Part shown: positions 12,677 to 20,107 of the stretch, piece after piece | Position numbering within the stretch: the first letter of the stretch is position 1 | How the letters are laid out: the number at the start of each line of letters is the position of its first letter | Origin: a virus | DNA: 20,936 nt | Strand: one strand, 5' to 3' | IMG/VR virus record: IMGVR_UViG_3300023184_004349 | Coordinates: 1 to 20,936 of that record | Translations under genes and position numbers: made by a program | Notes under the pieces: model-generated | Told to the model about the DNA's origin: nothing | Seen by the model: only the letters and a program-made list of their open reading frames with translations | The model's database searches: none

Positions 12677-13699
12677 TTATCTAATTAGATATTTTCCACC
12701 GTTTGTTTTAATTTGATCTCGCCAGTAGTTTAACAAATCTAACATGGTTTTGTCAAAAGGTATCTCGGGTTTCCATCCTGTATGCTTAAAAAATTTATTA
12801 GTATTGGGCACTTGTAGATTGGCATCAATAGGACGCAATCTTTCTGGATCTGTTACAATCTTGATATCATCTTTCATGGTAGACATACCAATAAGAGTGT
12901 TTAACACATCACCAATTTCACATGTATATGTTCCACCAATGTTATAATATTCTCCAGCAGTAGGATTGACTGTCAACAACATATGGTAAGCACGAACAGC
13001 ATCTCTAACATCAGCAATAGTTCTGAGACTATTTAAGTTGCCTACCTTAACAATAGGCTCTTTAATATAACCAGCTTCAATCATTGCAATTTGTTTAGCA
13101 AAAGAAGATTCAGCAAACACATCACCACGTCTTGGTCCTGTATGTGTAAACATTCTGGTTGTCATAACAGTCATGCCATAAGCTTCTGCGTAAAAACGAC
13201 CCATAAGATCTGTTCCTACTTTAGATACAGCATAAGGAGATGCAGGATGAAATGTGCATTCCTCATCAATTGGTAATTTTTCTTTAGGAACTCTACCAAA
13301 GACTTCTGAGGAAGCACAAACATGAACAATGGCATCGTGCTTATATGTCTTAATAGAATCCAAGAGCCTTACAGTGCCTTGAATATTAGTGTTAAGAGTA
13401 TCTACTGGAGCAGTAAAACTTGTCAAAGGAAAACTCTGAGCAGCAAGATGAAACACATAGTCTGGTTGGTGATCTCGTATAACAGCATCTAAAGAGATAC
13501 TATCATTAAGATCACCATTGACTAACGTAATTCTATTCTTAACATTAATTCTTTCTATAAGATGTTTAATGTTATCGAGAGGACTTCTCCATCTAGTAAG
13601 ACCTACAATATTCCAATCTGTATTTTCAATAAGATAGTCTGCAAGGTGGGATCCCACCATTCCAGTAATACCAGTAATAAGTGCGGTCTTAACAGTCAT
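12677..13699 (-). CDS. gmd: GDP-mannose 4,6-dehydratase-like SDR enzyme
   Basis: A 340-aa SDR enzyme. The cofactor site is GITGMVGSH (10-18), then HLAAQSFPLTSFTAP, SSEVFG (130-135, with catalytic S and E), Y156-x3-K160 in SPYAVSKVG, and THTGPRRGDVFAESSFAKQ. The final RPIDANLQVPNTNKF and GWKPEIPFDKTMLDLLNYWR match the GMD branch. It makes a GDP-4-keto-6-deoxy sugar; with the Fcl-like enzyme this gives a fucose-type product, or, if the substrate is GDP-heptose (as for Campylobacter DmhA), a 6-deoxyheptose. The sequence cannot separate these. It starts right at the stop of the CgeB-like gene. Confidence 0.85.
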   Translation of the reverse strand: MTVKTALITGITGMVGSHLADYLIENTDWNIVGLTRWRSPLDNIKHLIERINVKNRITLVNGDLNDSISLDAVIRDHQPDYVFHLAAQSFPLTSFTAPVDTLNTNIQGTVRLLDSIKTYKHDAIVHVCASSEVFGRVPKEKLPIDEECTFHPASPYAVSKVGTDLMGRFYAEAYGMTVMTTRMFTHTGPRRGDVFAESSFAKQIAMIEAGYIKEPIVKVGNLNSLRTIADVRDAVRAYHMLLTVNPTAGEYYNIGGTYTCEIGDVLNTLIGMSTMKDDIKIVTDPERLRPIDANLQVPNTNKFFKHTGWKPEIPFDKTMLDLLNYWRDQIKTNGGKYLIR

Positions 13700-14719
13700 T
13701 TACATCTCCAAAATACTAATAATGTCATTCACTCTATTGACATATGTATGCTTGTCTTTTACTTTCTTCATCTGATTTAAAATCTTATCCTTTGTTTTAG
13801 GATCATTCTGCATCTCACAAGCCACATGAAATAATTCTCCAGTGTCACTGGCATATGCTGCTTCACCATCAAAGAAATCATAAACAGCCTTGGAATTGGT
13901 AATTACTAATTGGCCATAACTTGTATTCTTAAAGGAACGACAAGGCACATAATTATTTGCCAGATGATTTTCTGGGCGTATGTCCAGAGGAAGATATGAT
14001 TCAGTTATAACTTTTCTAATCTGTCCAATCTCTAACGGAGATTCATGTGGACTGTTATGATAGAATGCTATGTCTGCTTTTTTACATTCTTCACTGAAGG
14101 CTGCAAATAAATGTGCGTTGCCATCACCAATGTTTCCCCAACCATTTGAAATAGATCCACCAAAGAAAGCATATTTAGGATCTGCAAAAGGAATAAATCT
14201 ATCTTCAAAATTTATCTCATCAGGAAGCAAATCAGTTCCCCAGAAAGCATAAAATTTATCGTAATCATCACCCTTCTCATAATAACTTGAACCGCCACCA
14301 ATTTCAAGATATTTTTCTTTTTCAAACTTGTAAGCGTAGTTTTTATCTTCTATACCATTAACACCCCAATCACAAGCAAAACGATAATCAATCAAACGCC
14401 CTACTTTACCCAGATACATTCCTGCACCAGGATTGCCTTCTCGTCCGGGTCCTTTATTGCCTAGATAATTTACAACATAAGCAGATGTAGGACGTAATGG
14501 CAGGCGATTGCTATTTGGATTTTCAAATGCCAACCATTGTTCTGTTACAATAATAGAATTATCGAAAAAACTTTCTGGAGCGTTGTCTCTATTGTCTAAC
14601 CAATATGACTCAATACCCATGGATTGAGCTGCTCTATACAAAGCACCGTGTGCAAATCCGTGAGTATGTCTTGTATAGGGTTTACCACCCCATACGATAA
14701 TTTTATTATACTTTTTCAT
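13700..14719 (-). CDS. Putative CgeB-like glycosyltransferase
   Basis: A 339-aa protein. The C-terminal 100 residues follow the Glyco_trans_1_2/CgeB pattern: CRSFKNTSYGQLVITNS (the 'RvFE..a.G...lt' block), FDGEAAYASDTGELFHV, then NQMKKVKDKHTYVNRVNDII (the 'v...HTy..R...ii' end). The N-terminal half has VWGGKPYTRHTHGFAHGALYRA and is unfamiliar. It probably transfers a sugar, but donor and acceptor cannot be read. The frame opens at a TTG at 14740; ATG 14719 is preferred, since GGAG lies 8 nt upstream and the ATG overlaps the stop of the upstream methyltransferase (TAATG). Its stop abuts the GMD-like start. Confidence 0.65.
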   Translation of the reverse strand: MKKYNKIIVWGGKPYTRHTHGFAHGALYRAAQSMGIESYWLDNRDNAPESFFDNSIIVTEQWLAFENPNSNRLPLRPTSAYVVNYLGNKGPGREGNPGAGMYLGKVGRLIDYRFACDWGVNGIEDKNYAYKFEKEKYLEIGGGSSYYEKGDDYDKFYAFWGTDLLPDEINFEDRFIPFADPKYAFFGGSISNGWGNIGDGNAHLFAAFSEECKKADIAFYHNSPHESPLEIGQIRKVITESYLPLDIRPENHLANNYVPCRSFKNTSYGQLVITNSKAVYDFFDGEAAYASDTGELFHVACEMQNDPKTKDKILNQMKKVKDKHTYVNRVNDIISILEM

Positions 14720-15375
14720 TATTTCTTCTCCACATACCAAACGTCATATTGCAATACATTTACATCACCATAATCTTTAGTAAGAAATTCTTTAATTGCT
14801 TGATTAACGCCCGGCCAGTAATAATCATGTCCGGCAAATACACCGCCTGATTTTACCTTTGGATAATAATTAACAATATCTTTTAAAGCACCTTCGTAGC
14901 TATGATCGCCATCAATAAAAATAAAATCCAGATAATTGTCTGGAATCGTTTTATGGAATTCATCACTGCTTACATAATCAAAACTTACTTTGTCACCATG
15001 CTTGGATAAATTTTCAAAAGCATATTGTTTAGTTAGTACCTGTCTGTCTTTATCAAAATATGCTGAGTCACCATCCACATAAGTTGGATAAGGATCTACA
15101 GCATGATATTTTTTAATATTAGGAAGAGTTTTTAAAAATAAATCCGCAGTTGTTCCTAAACAAATACCAATTTCCAATCCCACAAGATCGCCTTGCAGTT
15201 TTTGTAATGCCGGAATCAAACTTGTACCACAGATATTATTGGTACACCAGGCAATCTGAACATCAACCCAATCTTTGGCGTTAAGATGATCATATGGATC
15301 GCTAACCTTTGGTCTATTGGGATCTCTAGGAACAGCTGGCTGACTAGAATCCATTAATGTATAAGTCACTGACAT
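14719..15375 (-). CDS. Class I SAM-dependent methyltransferase (Methyltransf_24-like)
   Basis: A 218-aa protein with SAM loop VGLEIGICLGTT (65-76), motif II in HAVDPYP, and FIFIDGDHSYEGALKDI (151-167). GGVFAGHDYYWPGVNQAI is the typical active-site end of this family, in which the IDGDH aspartates often bind a metal. Members O-methylate sugars or small hydroxylated compounds in glycan and antibiotic clusters. It lies between a putative GT-A enzyme (21 nt upstream) and the CgeB-like gene (TAATG overlap), so a glycan target is likely. Full length for the family. Confidence 0.85.
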   Translation of the reverse strand: MSVTYTLMDSSQPAVPRDPNRPKVSDPYDHLNAKDWVDVQIAWCTNNICGTSLIPALQKLQGDLVGLEIGICLGTTADLFLKTLPNIKKYHAVDPYPTYVDGDSAYFDKDRQVLTKQYAFENLSKHGDKVSFDYVSSDEFHKTIPDNYLDFIFIDGDHSYEGALKDIVNYYPKVKSGGVFAGHDYYWPGVNQAIKEFLTKDYGDVNVLQYDVWYVEKK

Positions 15376-15396
15376 AAGGTATACCTTTCACTTTAA

Positions 15397-16200
15397 TTAT
15401 TGATAAATGTTTTCAATTTGAGATTTCCAAATGGTTCTGTCATACTGATGTGCAATGACAGGAACGCCACCATAGCCAGTAATAAATTTACCATCAAATG
15501 CTGGTTCTGGTTCCAATAGATTTGGTCTAAAATAATGCATCTTATGCGGATCAGCAAGAGTGCCAAGATTGGCTACCCAATTATTCTGCAAATTAGCAAA
15601 ATACATTTTATCTTTATACATTTTGTTCATGATAAGAAAATTAAAAACAGATTGATCACAAATTTTAATAGGACGATTGATTGTATGCACAGCAATATCT
15701 AAACAAATGTCTCTGACATATTCACCAAGGCCACCTATAACACCCACATTATATATTACATTGTCTTTCATTATGTTATAGATGTAATCGCCAAACGTTT
15801 CTTTAATGTTATTATCACCCCAGGGTTCATCTTTATATCTGAGACATTCAGAAGCAACTGCTACTGCTTTATTACCAAGATATAAATCTAACCAATCAAC
15901 AGGATTTTTTTGAAAAACAACATCTCTTACATCAGTCGTAATAACATAACGAGCAGGATTATCTGCCAAATACTGATAGATAGAAACAAATCGCTGTACA
16001 TGGGGCGCCATGTCAGGATTAAATGGTTGTCTAACTACTTTGAAATCGTTTTTTTCTATTTGAGCGGCAAGTTCATCAGTACAATCATATACAATTAAAA
16101 CTTTGTCTCCAACAAATCCTGATCTATTAACAGAATTAATCCAATATTTAATTTGGTCATAATTATAATTATAACAACCGCCAATGATTAAATCACGCAT
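15397..16200 (-). CDS. Putative GT-A fold glycosyltransferase
   Basis: A 267-aa protein. The start LIIGGCYNYNYDQIKYWINSV resembles GT-A N-terminal strands. YVITTDVRDVVFQKNP (85-100) has the D90-V-R-D93 arrangement of a metal-binding DxD-type site with the usual 'tD.rDvlFq.nP' context of eukaryote-like and bacterial GT-A families. NVGVIGG and DQSVFNFLI are typical substrate-side blocks. The specific family is not clear to me. The ATG at 16200 lies 40 nt after a TATAAATA motif, so it is likely to head a late transcript that continues into the sugar cassette. No membrane segment. Confidence 0.7.
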   Translation of the reverse strand: MRDLIIGGCYNYNYDQIKYWINSVNRSGFVGDKVLIVYDCTDELAAQIEKNDFKVVRQPFNPDMAPHVQRFVSIYQYLADNPARYVITTDVRDVVFQKNPVDWLDLYLGNKAVAVASECLRYKDEPWGDNNIKETFGDYIYNIMKDNVIYNVGVIGGLGEYVRDICLDIAVHTINRPIKICDQSVFNFLIMNKMYKDKMYFANLQNNWVANLGTLADPHKMHYFRPNLLEPEPAFDGKFITGYGGVPVIAHQYDRTIWKSQIENIYQ

Positions 16201-16239
16201 ATCACACCCTCATAAAATATAATTGTATATTAGTCTGAA

Positions 16240-16247
16240 TATTTATA
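16240..16247 (-). promoter_or_regulatory. T4-type late promoter TATAAATA upstream of the GT-A gene
   Basis: The complement reads TATAAATA in the 63-nt gap between the GT2 gene and the GT-A gene, 40 nt before the ATG at 16200. It overlaps a small inverted repeat (TTGTATA at 16223-16229 and its complement at 16244-16250). Only two perfect TATAAATA sites are seen on the minus strand of this window; both are intergenic. Confidence 0.6.
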
Positions 16248-16263
16248 CAAGTAAAAAATAAAA

Positions 16264-16956
16264 TTATCTAGCAGATATTATTTCGTGGATAATCTTTGGC
16301 ATCTCTCTGTTGTATATCATGCTTTCTCTTGTTAAAATTTCGTTAGCATTCTCAATAGTAGATGTTGTCTGTGCATTTGGAGAATAATAAAAACAATTTG
16401 TAATATGATAATTTCTATTCATTTTATAATAAAGAGTATCGTAAATAAAATTATCGCCCCAATAAAGATTTAAACCATCAATGATAGGAATATAAACATC
16501 TTTATGAAAAAACATTAATGTTCCGAGACCAAAATGTGTTCTTGCATTATATTGAAATGGTGTGTGTATTAAATCTATCTCTCCGGTTGTAATTGGAGCA
16601 TGATTAAATTCTTCTGACAGTCCAGGACATATACCACAAAGTCCAACAGAAGGATTTAAAAACATATTCATTCTATTAAATATTTTTAAATCCACAATCA
16701 CATCATCATTAAGCAAACATATTTTATCATACTGTGCTTGTTCTACACCCAAATTCCATGCAGGATTAACGTAAATATTATGACCAAAAGTGACCAATTT
16801 AATACGAGGAAAATTCAATACTCTATCATCAGGTCTTTCTATTGGATTGTTATCGATAATAATGATCTCGCCAATAGAAGAAACCCAAGTAAGATCCGTC
16901 AAAAATCTTATAAATGGTTTGTATTTCCACATGGTAGGAATAACAACAGTAATCAT
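16264..16956 (-). CDS. Glycosyltransferase family 2
   Basis: A 230-aa GT-A enzyme. VVIPTMWKYKPFI starts the nucleotide-binding domain, EIIIIDNNP follows, then NPAWNLGVEQA (64-74) and the metal site LLNDDVIVD (81-89, the DxD equivalent). LGTLMFFHKDVYIPI and the acidic WGDNFIYDTL supply the acceptor part and probable catalytic base. Inverting transfer from an NDP-sugar is expected; donor unknown. It follows the GT4 gene by 7 nt and is followed by a short AT-rich gap with a late promoter motif. At 230 aa it is a bare catalytic domain without a membrane part. Confidence 0.85.
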   Translation of the reverse strand: MITVVIPTMWKYKPFIRFLTDLTWVSSIGEIIIIDNNPIERPDDRVLNFPRIKLVTFGHNIYVNPAWNLGVEQAQYDKICLLNDDVIVDLKIFNRMNMFLNPSVGLCGICPGLSEEFNHAPITTGEIDLIHTPFQYNARTHFGLGTLMFFHKDVYIPIIDGLNLYWGDNFIYDTLYYKMNRNYHITNCFYYSPNAQTTSTIENANEILTRESMIYNREMPKIIHEIISAR

Positions 16957-16963
16957 ATCACCC

Positions 16964-17992
16964 TCAAATATTTAAAAAGAAAAAATCTGTATCGTCGCTA
17001 TGGTCTATCAAATTGCTTTTAAATTGTTTCCATGCTGTTGACCAATTATATATTTCTCTTGCTTTAGTACGACAAATATTACGATCTAACTTCAATGCCG
17101 ATTCAATTGCTTTTTCTATATCGTCATCCATTGCACCAGTCTCGGATAGTATTACATCCAGCGGTCCATTAACAGGATAAGCAGCAACTGGTGTTCCAAG
17201 ACATTGTGATTCAATCATTACTAATCCAAACGTATCTGTCTTAGAAGGAAAAACAAAACAATCGGCATTGATATATTCATTAGCAAGTTGTTGACCTTTT
17301 AACACTCCCGAAAAGTATACCCAAGGATAACGATTTATCAATTCATGTTTGTATGGCCCATCGCCTACGACCAACAATTCATATTTGTTTGGGCTCAATT
17401 TACAAAATGCATCTAGATTTTTTTCTTTGCTTATTCTGCTAACACATACTAATCTGGGTTTACCTTTAGATTGTTTAAACTTAATAGAAGGTTTAAGGTT
17501 GTCTAAATTGACTCCGCGTCCAAACAATACAACAGACTCACCAACGCCATATTGTTCTAGTTCTTCTTTAATGCCCTTGGTTGGTACCATTACCTTGCCA
17601 TTACCATGAAACCATTTAATAAATTTCCAAGTGATCCATTCAGGAACTTTTAAGATGTTTTTGAGAAATTGTGGCCAGTTAGTATGATATGCAGTAGTGA
17701 ATGTTTTATTGCGAAATGAGATGCGTGCTCTTATACCAAGAGGGCCCTCTGTTGCAATATGCAGATGATGTGGTTTGAAGTCTTTAATCATCTGCTTAAG
17801 ACCATAAGGCCATGATAATTTAACTTCTGAATATCCAGGTGCAGGAATATTATAAAAAAGGCCAGGATGTATTACAAGTACATCCCAGCCATCATTGGTA
17901 GCCTGTTCTATTAAATTTGAAAGAGTTGTTACAACACCATTGACCTGAGGGTGCCAGGCATCTGTTACGATGCAGAGTCTTGTTCGTTCCAT
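16964..17992 (-). CDS. Glycosyltransferase GT4, MgtA/alpha-mannosyltransferase-like
   Basis: A 342-aa GT-B enzyme. CIVTDAWHPQVNGVVTTL at the N-terminus and FVFPSKTDTFGLVMIESQ near the C-terminus (donor site with E-x7-E) are typical of the group that puts mannose or other sugars on glycolipids. HLHIATEGPLGIRAR and AYHTNWPQFL are also family blocks. The gene overlaps the end of the LpxH-like gene by 28 nt from ATG 17992; a GTG at 18007 with GGATGG upstream is an alternative. The GT4 plus metallophosphoesterase pair is also found side by side in bacterial chromosomes, which suggests transfer of both as a unit. Lipid modification in the host membrane is inference. Confidence 0.88.
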   Translation of the reverse strand: MERTRLCIVTDAWHPQVNGVVTTLSNLIEQATNDGWDVLVIHPGLFYNIPAPGYSEVKLSWPYGLKQMIKDFKPHHLHIATEGPLGIRARISFRNKTFTTAYHTNWPQFLKNILKVPEWITWKFIKWFHGNGKVMVPTKGIKEELEQYGVGESVVLFGRGVNLDNLKPSIKFKQSKGKPRLVCVSRISKEKNLDAFCKLSPNKYELLVVGDGPYKHELINRYPWVYFSGVLKGQQLANEYINADCFVFPSKTDTFGLVMIESQCLGTPVAAYPVNGPLDVILSETGAMDDDIEKAIESALKLDRNICRTKAREIYNWSTAWKQFKSNLIDHSDDTDFFFLNI

Positions 17993-18708
17993 CGTATAAT
18001 TTCCCACTTACCATCCAAGTGTTCAACAAGGGCAGTACAACTTTCTACCCAATCACCACAATTCATATATTGAAGACCATCAATATCTCTGATGTTTGCA
18101 TGGTGAATATGACCACAAATCATTCCATCAGCTTTAATACTTTTACCATAATTGGAAAGATTCTCTTCATAAAGAGAAATAAAATTAACAGCTTGTTTTA
18201 CTTTATATTTTGCCCAGGCACTAAGTGACCATGGCTTAAGACCTAACATTCTTCTGCAAAAATTAAATGCAATGTTAAGATACATTACCATATCATAGGC
18301 CCAACTGCCAAGATGAGCCAACCATTTTGCATTTTTAATTACAATATCAAATTGATCACCATGACAGATGTAATACTTCTTGCCATCAACACCAGTATAA
18401 AGATCTGACATTGCAATACCAATATTACCAAATACATGATAACCAAATGATCTTAAGAACTCATCATGGTTACCAGGAAGATATATTACTCTAGTACCTT
18501 TACGAGCCTTACGCAGAATCTTTTGAATAACATCATTGTGTTCTTGTGGCCAATAAAAGTTCTTGTGCATGGCCCAACCATCAATAATATCTCCTACAAG
18601 ATATAGATTCTCAGACTCAGTATTCTTCAAGAAGTCAATTACCCTATCGGCTTGACTCATCTTAGTGCCTAAATGAATGTCGGAGATAAAGATTGATTTG
18701 TATTGCAT
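17965..18708 (-). CDS. LpxH-like metallophosphoesterase
   Basis: A 247-aa calcineurin-type phosphoesterase of the UDP-2,3-diacylglucosamine diphosphatase (LpxH) kind. Metal ligands are all visible: D10-x-H12 in ISDIHLG, D40 in VGDIID, N80-H81-D82 in PGNHDE, H116 in CHGDQFD and H200-x-H202 in CGHIHHA. LpxH cleaves UDP-diacylglucosamine in lipid A synthesis, but close homologues act on other substrates, so the exact role is open. The frame is open to 18750, yet that would run into tRNA-Ser; ATG 18708 gives the family-typical start MQYKSIFISD. It overlaps the following GT4 gene. Confidence 0.88.
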   Translation of the reverse strand: MQYKSIFISDIHLGTKMSQADRVIDFLKNTESENLYLVGDIIDGWAMHKNFYWPQEHNDVIQKILRKARKGTRVIYLPGNHDEFLRSFGYHVFGNIGIAMSDLYTGVDGKKYYICHGDQFDIVIKNAKWLAHLGSWAYDMVMYLNIAFNFCRRMLGLKPWSLSAWAKYKVKQAVNFISLYEENLSNYGKSIKADGMICGHIHHANIRDIDGLQYMNCGDWVESCTALVEHLDGKWEIIRWNEQDSAS

Positions 18709-18722
18709 ACATTTATTTATGA

Positions 18723-18814
18723 TGGCGGAGAGTGTGGGATTCGAACCCACGGAACCTATCTCTAGGTTCGCTCATTTAGCAAACGAGTGCTTTCGGCCAC
18801 TCAGCCAACTCTCC
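18723..18814 (-). tRNA. tRNA-Ser(GCU)
   Basis: A 92-nt class II tRNA: acceptor GGAGAGT/ACTCTCC, G73 and encoded CCA; D-arm with GG; anticodon stem CTCGT/ATGAG with loop TTGCTAA (GCU, reads AGC/AGU); a long variable arm with stem GAACCTA/TAGGTTC; T-arm GTGGG-TTCGAAT-CCCAC. It is fully canonical, in contrast to the odd tRNAs at the other end of the window. It lies between the TagD-like gene (10 nt) and the LpxH-like gene (14 nt). Confidence 0.96.
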
Positions 18815-18824
18815 GTTAACTCTG

Positions 18825-19229
18825 TTATAGCATCATTCTTTTGCGCAATTCGGTTGTAGAATAATCATGCTGTCTTGTATTATAGAAAAGTTTAATGTTA
18901 TTGTCAATACAATATTGCTTGCCTGTAAATTCAACTTTTTCATATTCTTCACCTAAAAATCTGATATCAATTAAATTGGTTTTTAGTATATTCATCACAT
19001 CTCTTTCAGTAGAATATGGTATAATCTCATCTACAAAAGCACATCCCATAAGCTGAATATATCTTTCATATACAGATTGCGCTGGTTTATTTTTAGTATC
19101 CGGTCTGTCTATTGTGGGATCTGTCTGCATTCCCACCACAAGATGATCGCAATGCTGTTTACATTCTTTAAGCATTAATATATGACCGGCATGTAAAAGA
19201 TCAAACGTAGAAAAAGTAATTCCAATCAT
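18825..19229 (-). CDS. TagD-like cytidylyltransferase
   Basis: A 134-aa protein of glycerol-3-phosphate cytidylyltransferase size. FSTFDLLHAGHI (6-17) contains the HxGH nucleotide site, VGMQTDP and VYERYIQL follow, and YSTTELRKRM (123-132) matches the 'STT.I..R' signature. These enzymes make CDP-glycerol or similar activated polyols or sugars. No CDP-glycerol transferase is in the window, so the product may be used for another glycan. Its start overlaps the galE stop (ATGA), so it forms a pair with that gene. The second HxGH protein (8414-8845) is in the heptose group and differs at the C-terminus. Confidence 0.85.
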   Translation of the reverse strand: MIGITFSTFDLLHAGHILMLKECKQHCDHLVVGMQTDPTIDRPDTKNKPAQSVYERYIQLMGCAFVDEIIPYSTERDVMNILKTNLIDIRFLGEEYEKVEFTGKQYCIDNNIKLFYNTRQHDYSTTELRKRMML

Positions 19230-20095
19230 AACGATAATTCTTTCTTGTATGCACTAAGACACATATCTTCTAAAGATCTATTACCATAAAAATATTTTGA
19301 TTTGTGTTCCGGCATCAAAACTTCTGCTGTATCTCCTTTTCTTCGAGGAGCTTCTATAACTTTAAAATTTTGTCCAGAAACATCTTTCATTATATCAATA
19401 ACTTCATTAACTGTATAACCAATGCCACTTCCTATGCATTCGTAATCAGTATTAGAAGGTGTTTCTATTGCTTTAATAATACAATCAACAAGATCCATAA
19501 CATGCACATAATCTCGAATGCAAGTACCATCTCTTGTATTCCAATCAGTACCATTTACAGTCATATGAGTTTTTTTACCTGCAGCTGCTTCTGCTGCAAT
19601 ACGTATCAGATGAGTTGATTCACCAATCTGTCCAAACTCACCATTGTTGCCTGCAACATTAAAGAATCTAAAAATTGTATAGTTTTTGCTTTGAGATTTT
19701 ACCAAATGTTCACATGCTATTTTAGATGCTGCATACGGAGATATAGGATTAAATGCTGCTGCTGTAGAAGCAAAAATTACATGATCTGTATTAACATAAT
19801 CAAGAATATTTTTTGTTCCTAAAATATTGTTTTTAAAATACAACCAGGGATGTTTTACAGAGTCTTCTACTGATATTAACCCGGCAAGATGCACAACAGC
19901 ATCATAGTCACCCCACCAATCATACAAATCTGAACGAGAGATATCTCTCATTCTGTCTGCATTGACATATTTTTTAATGTTATTTTTGGATTGTCTATAA
20001 TCCAAACTATCAACTTTATACCCAGCTTCTGCAAGAGCTTTGATAGTGTGCGATCCAATATATCCATAACCGCCAGTAACCAATACTGTTTTCAT
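19226..20095 (-). CDS. galE: UDP-glucose 4-epimerase-like SDR enzyme
   Basis: A 289-aa GalE-like protein, about 50 aa shorter than typical GalE (near 338). NAD site GGYGYIGSH (8-16), HLAGLISVEDSVKHP, catalytic S110-T111 and Y121-x3-K125, then RDGTCIRDYVHVMDL and APRRKGDTAE, which are GalE hallmarks. The segment between the catalytic Ser and Tyr (ASTAAAFNPISPYAASK) lacks about 15 residues, removing part of the usual loop; both catalytic residues remain. It would interconvert the 4-OH of a UDP-sugar. It is coupled to the TagD-like gene downstream, and 12 nt separates it from the oxygenase upstream. Confidence 0.88.
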   Translation of the reverse strand: MKTVLVTGGYGYIGSHTIKALAEAGYKVDSLDYRQSKNNIKKYVNADRMRDISRSDLYDWWGDYDAVVHLAGLISVEDSVKHPWLYFKNNILGTKNILDYVNTDHVIFASTAAAFNPISPYAASKIACEHLVKSQSKNYTIFRFFNVAGNNGEFGQIGESTHLIRIAAEAAAGKKTHMTVNGTDWNTRDGTCIRDYVHVMDLVDCIIKAIETPSNTDYECIGSGIGYTVNEVIDIMKDVSGQNFKVIEAPRRKGDTAEVLMPEHKSKYFYGNRSLEDMCLSAYKKELSL

Positions 20096-20107
20096 ACTTA
20101 CACCATA

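Noticed and set aside
18677-18859. Plus-strand reading frame across tRNA-Ser, and the N-terminal extension of the LpxH-like gene to 18750
   Set aside because: Both need the tRNA-Ser gene to be coding; the phosphoesterase start MQYKSIFISD at 18708 fits its family, so the extra 14 residues are dropped.
6454-20095. Bacterial chromosomal O-antigen locus instead of phage
   Set aside because: No flippase, polymerase or other membrane protein is present, while scattered tRNAs, thyX, a homing gene, small phage families and late promoter motifs surround it. A bacterial origin of individual genes remains likely.
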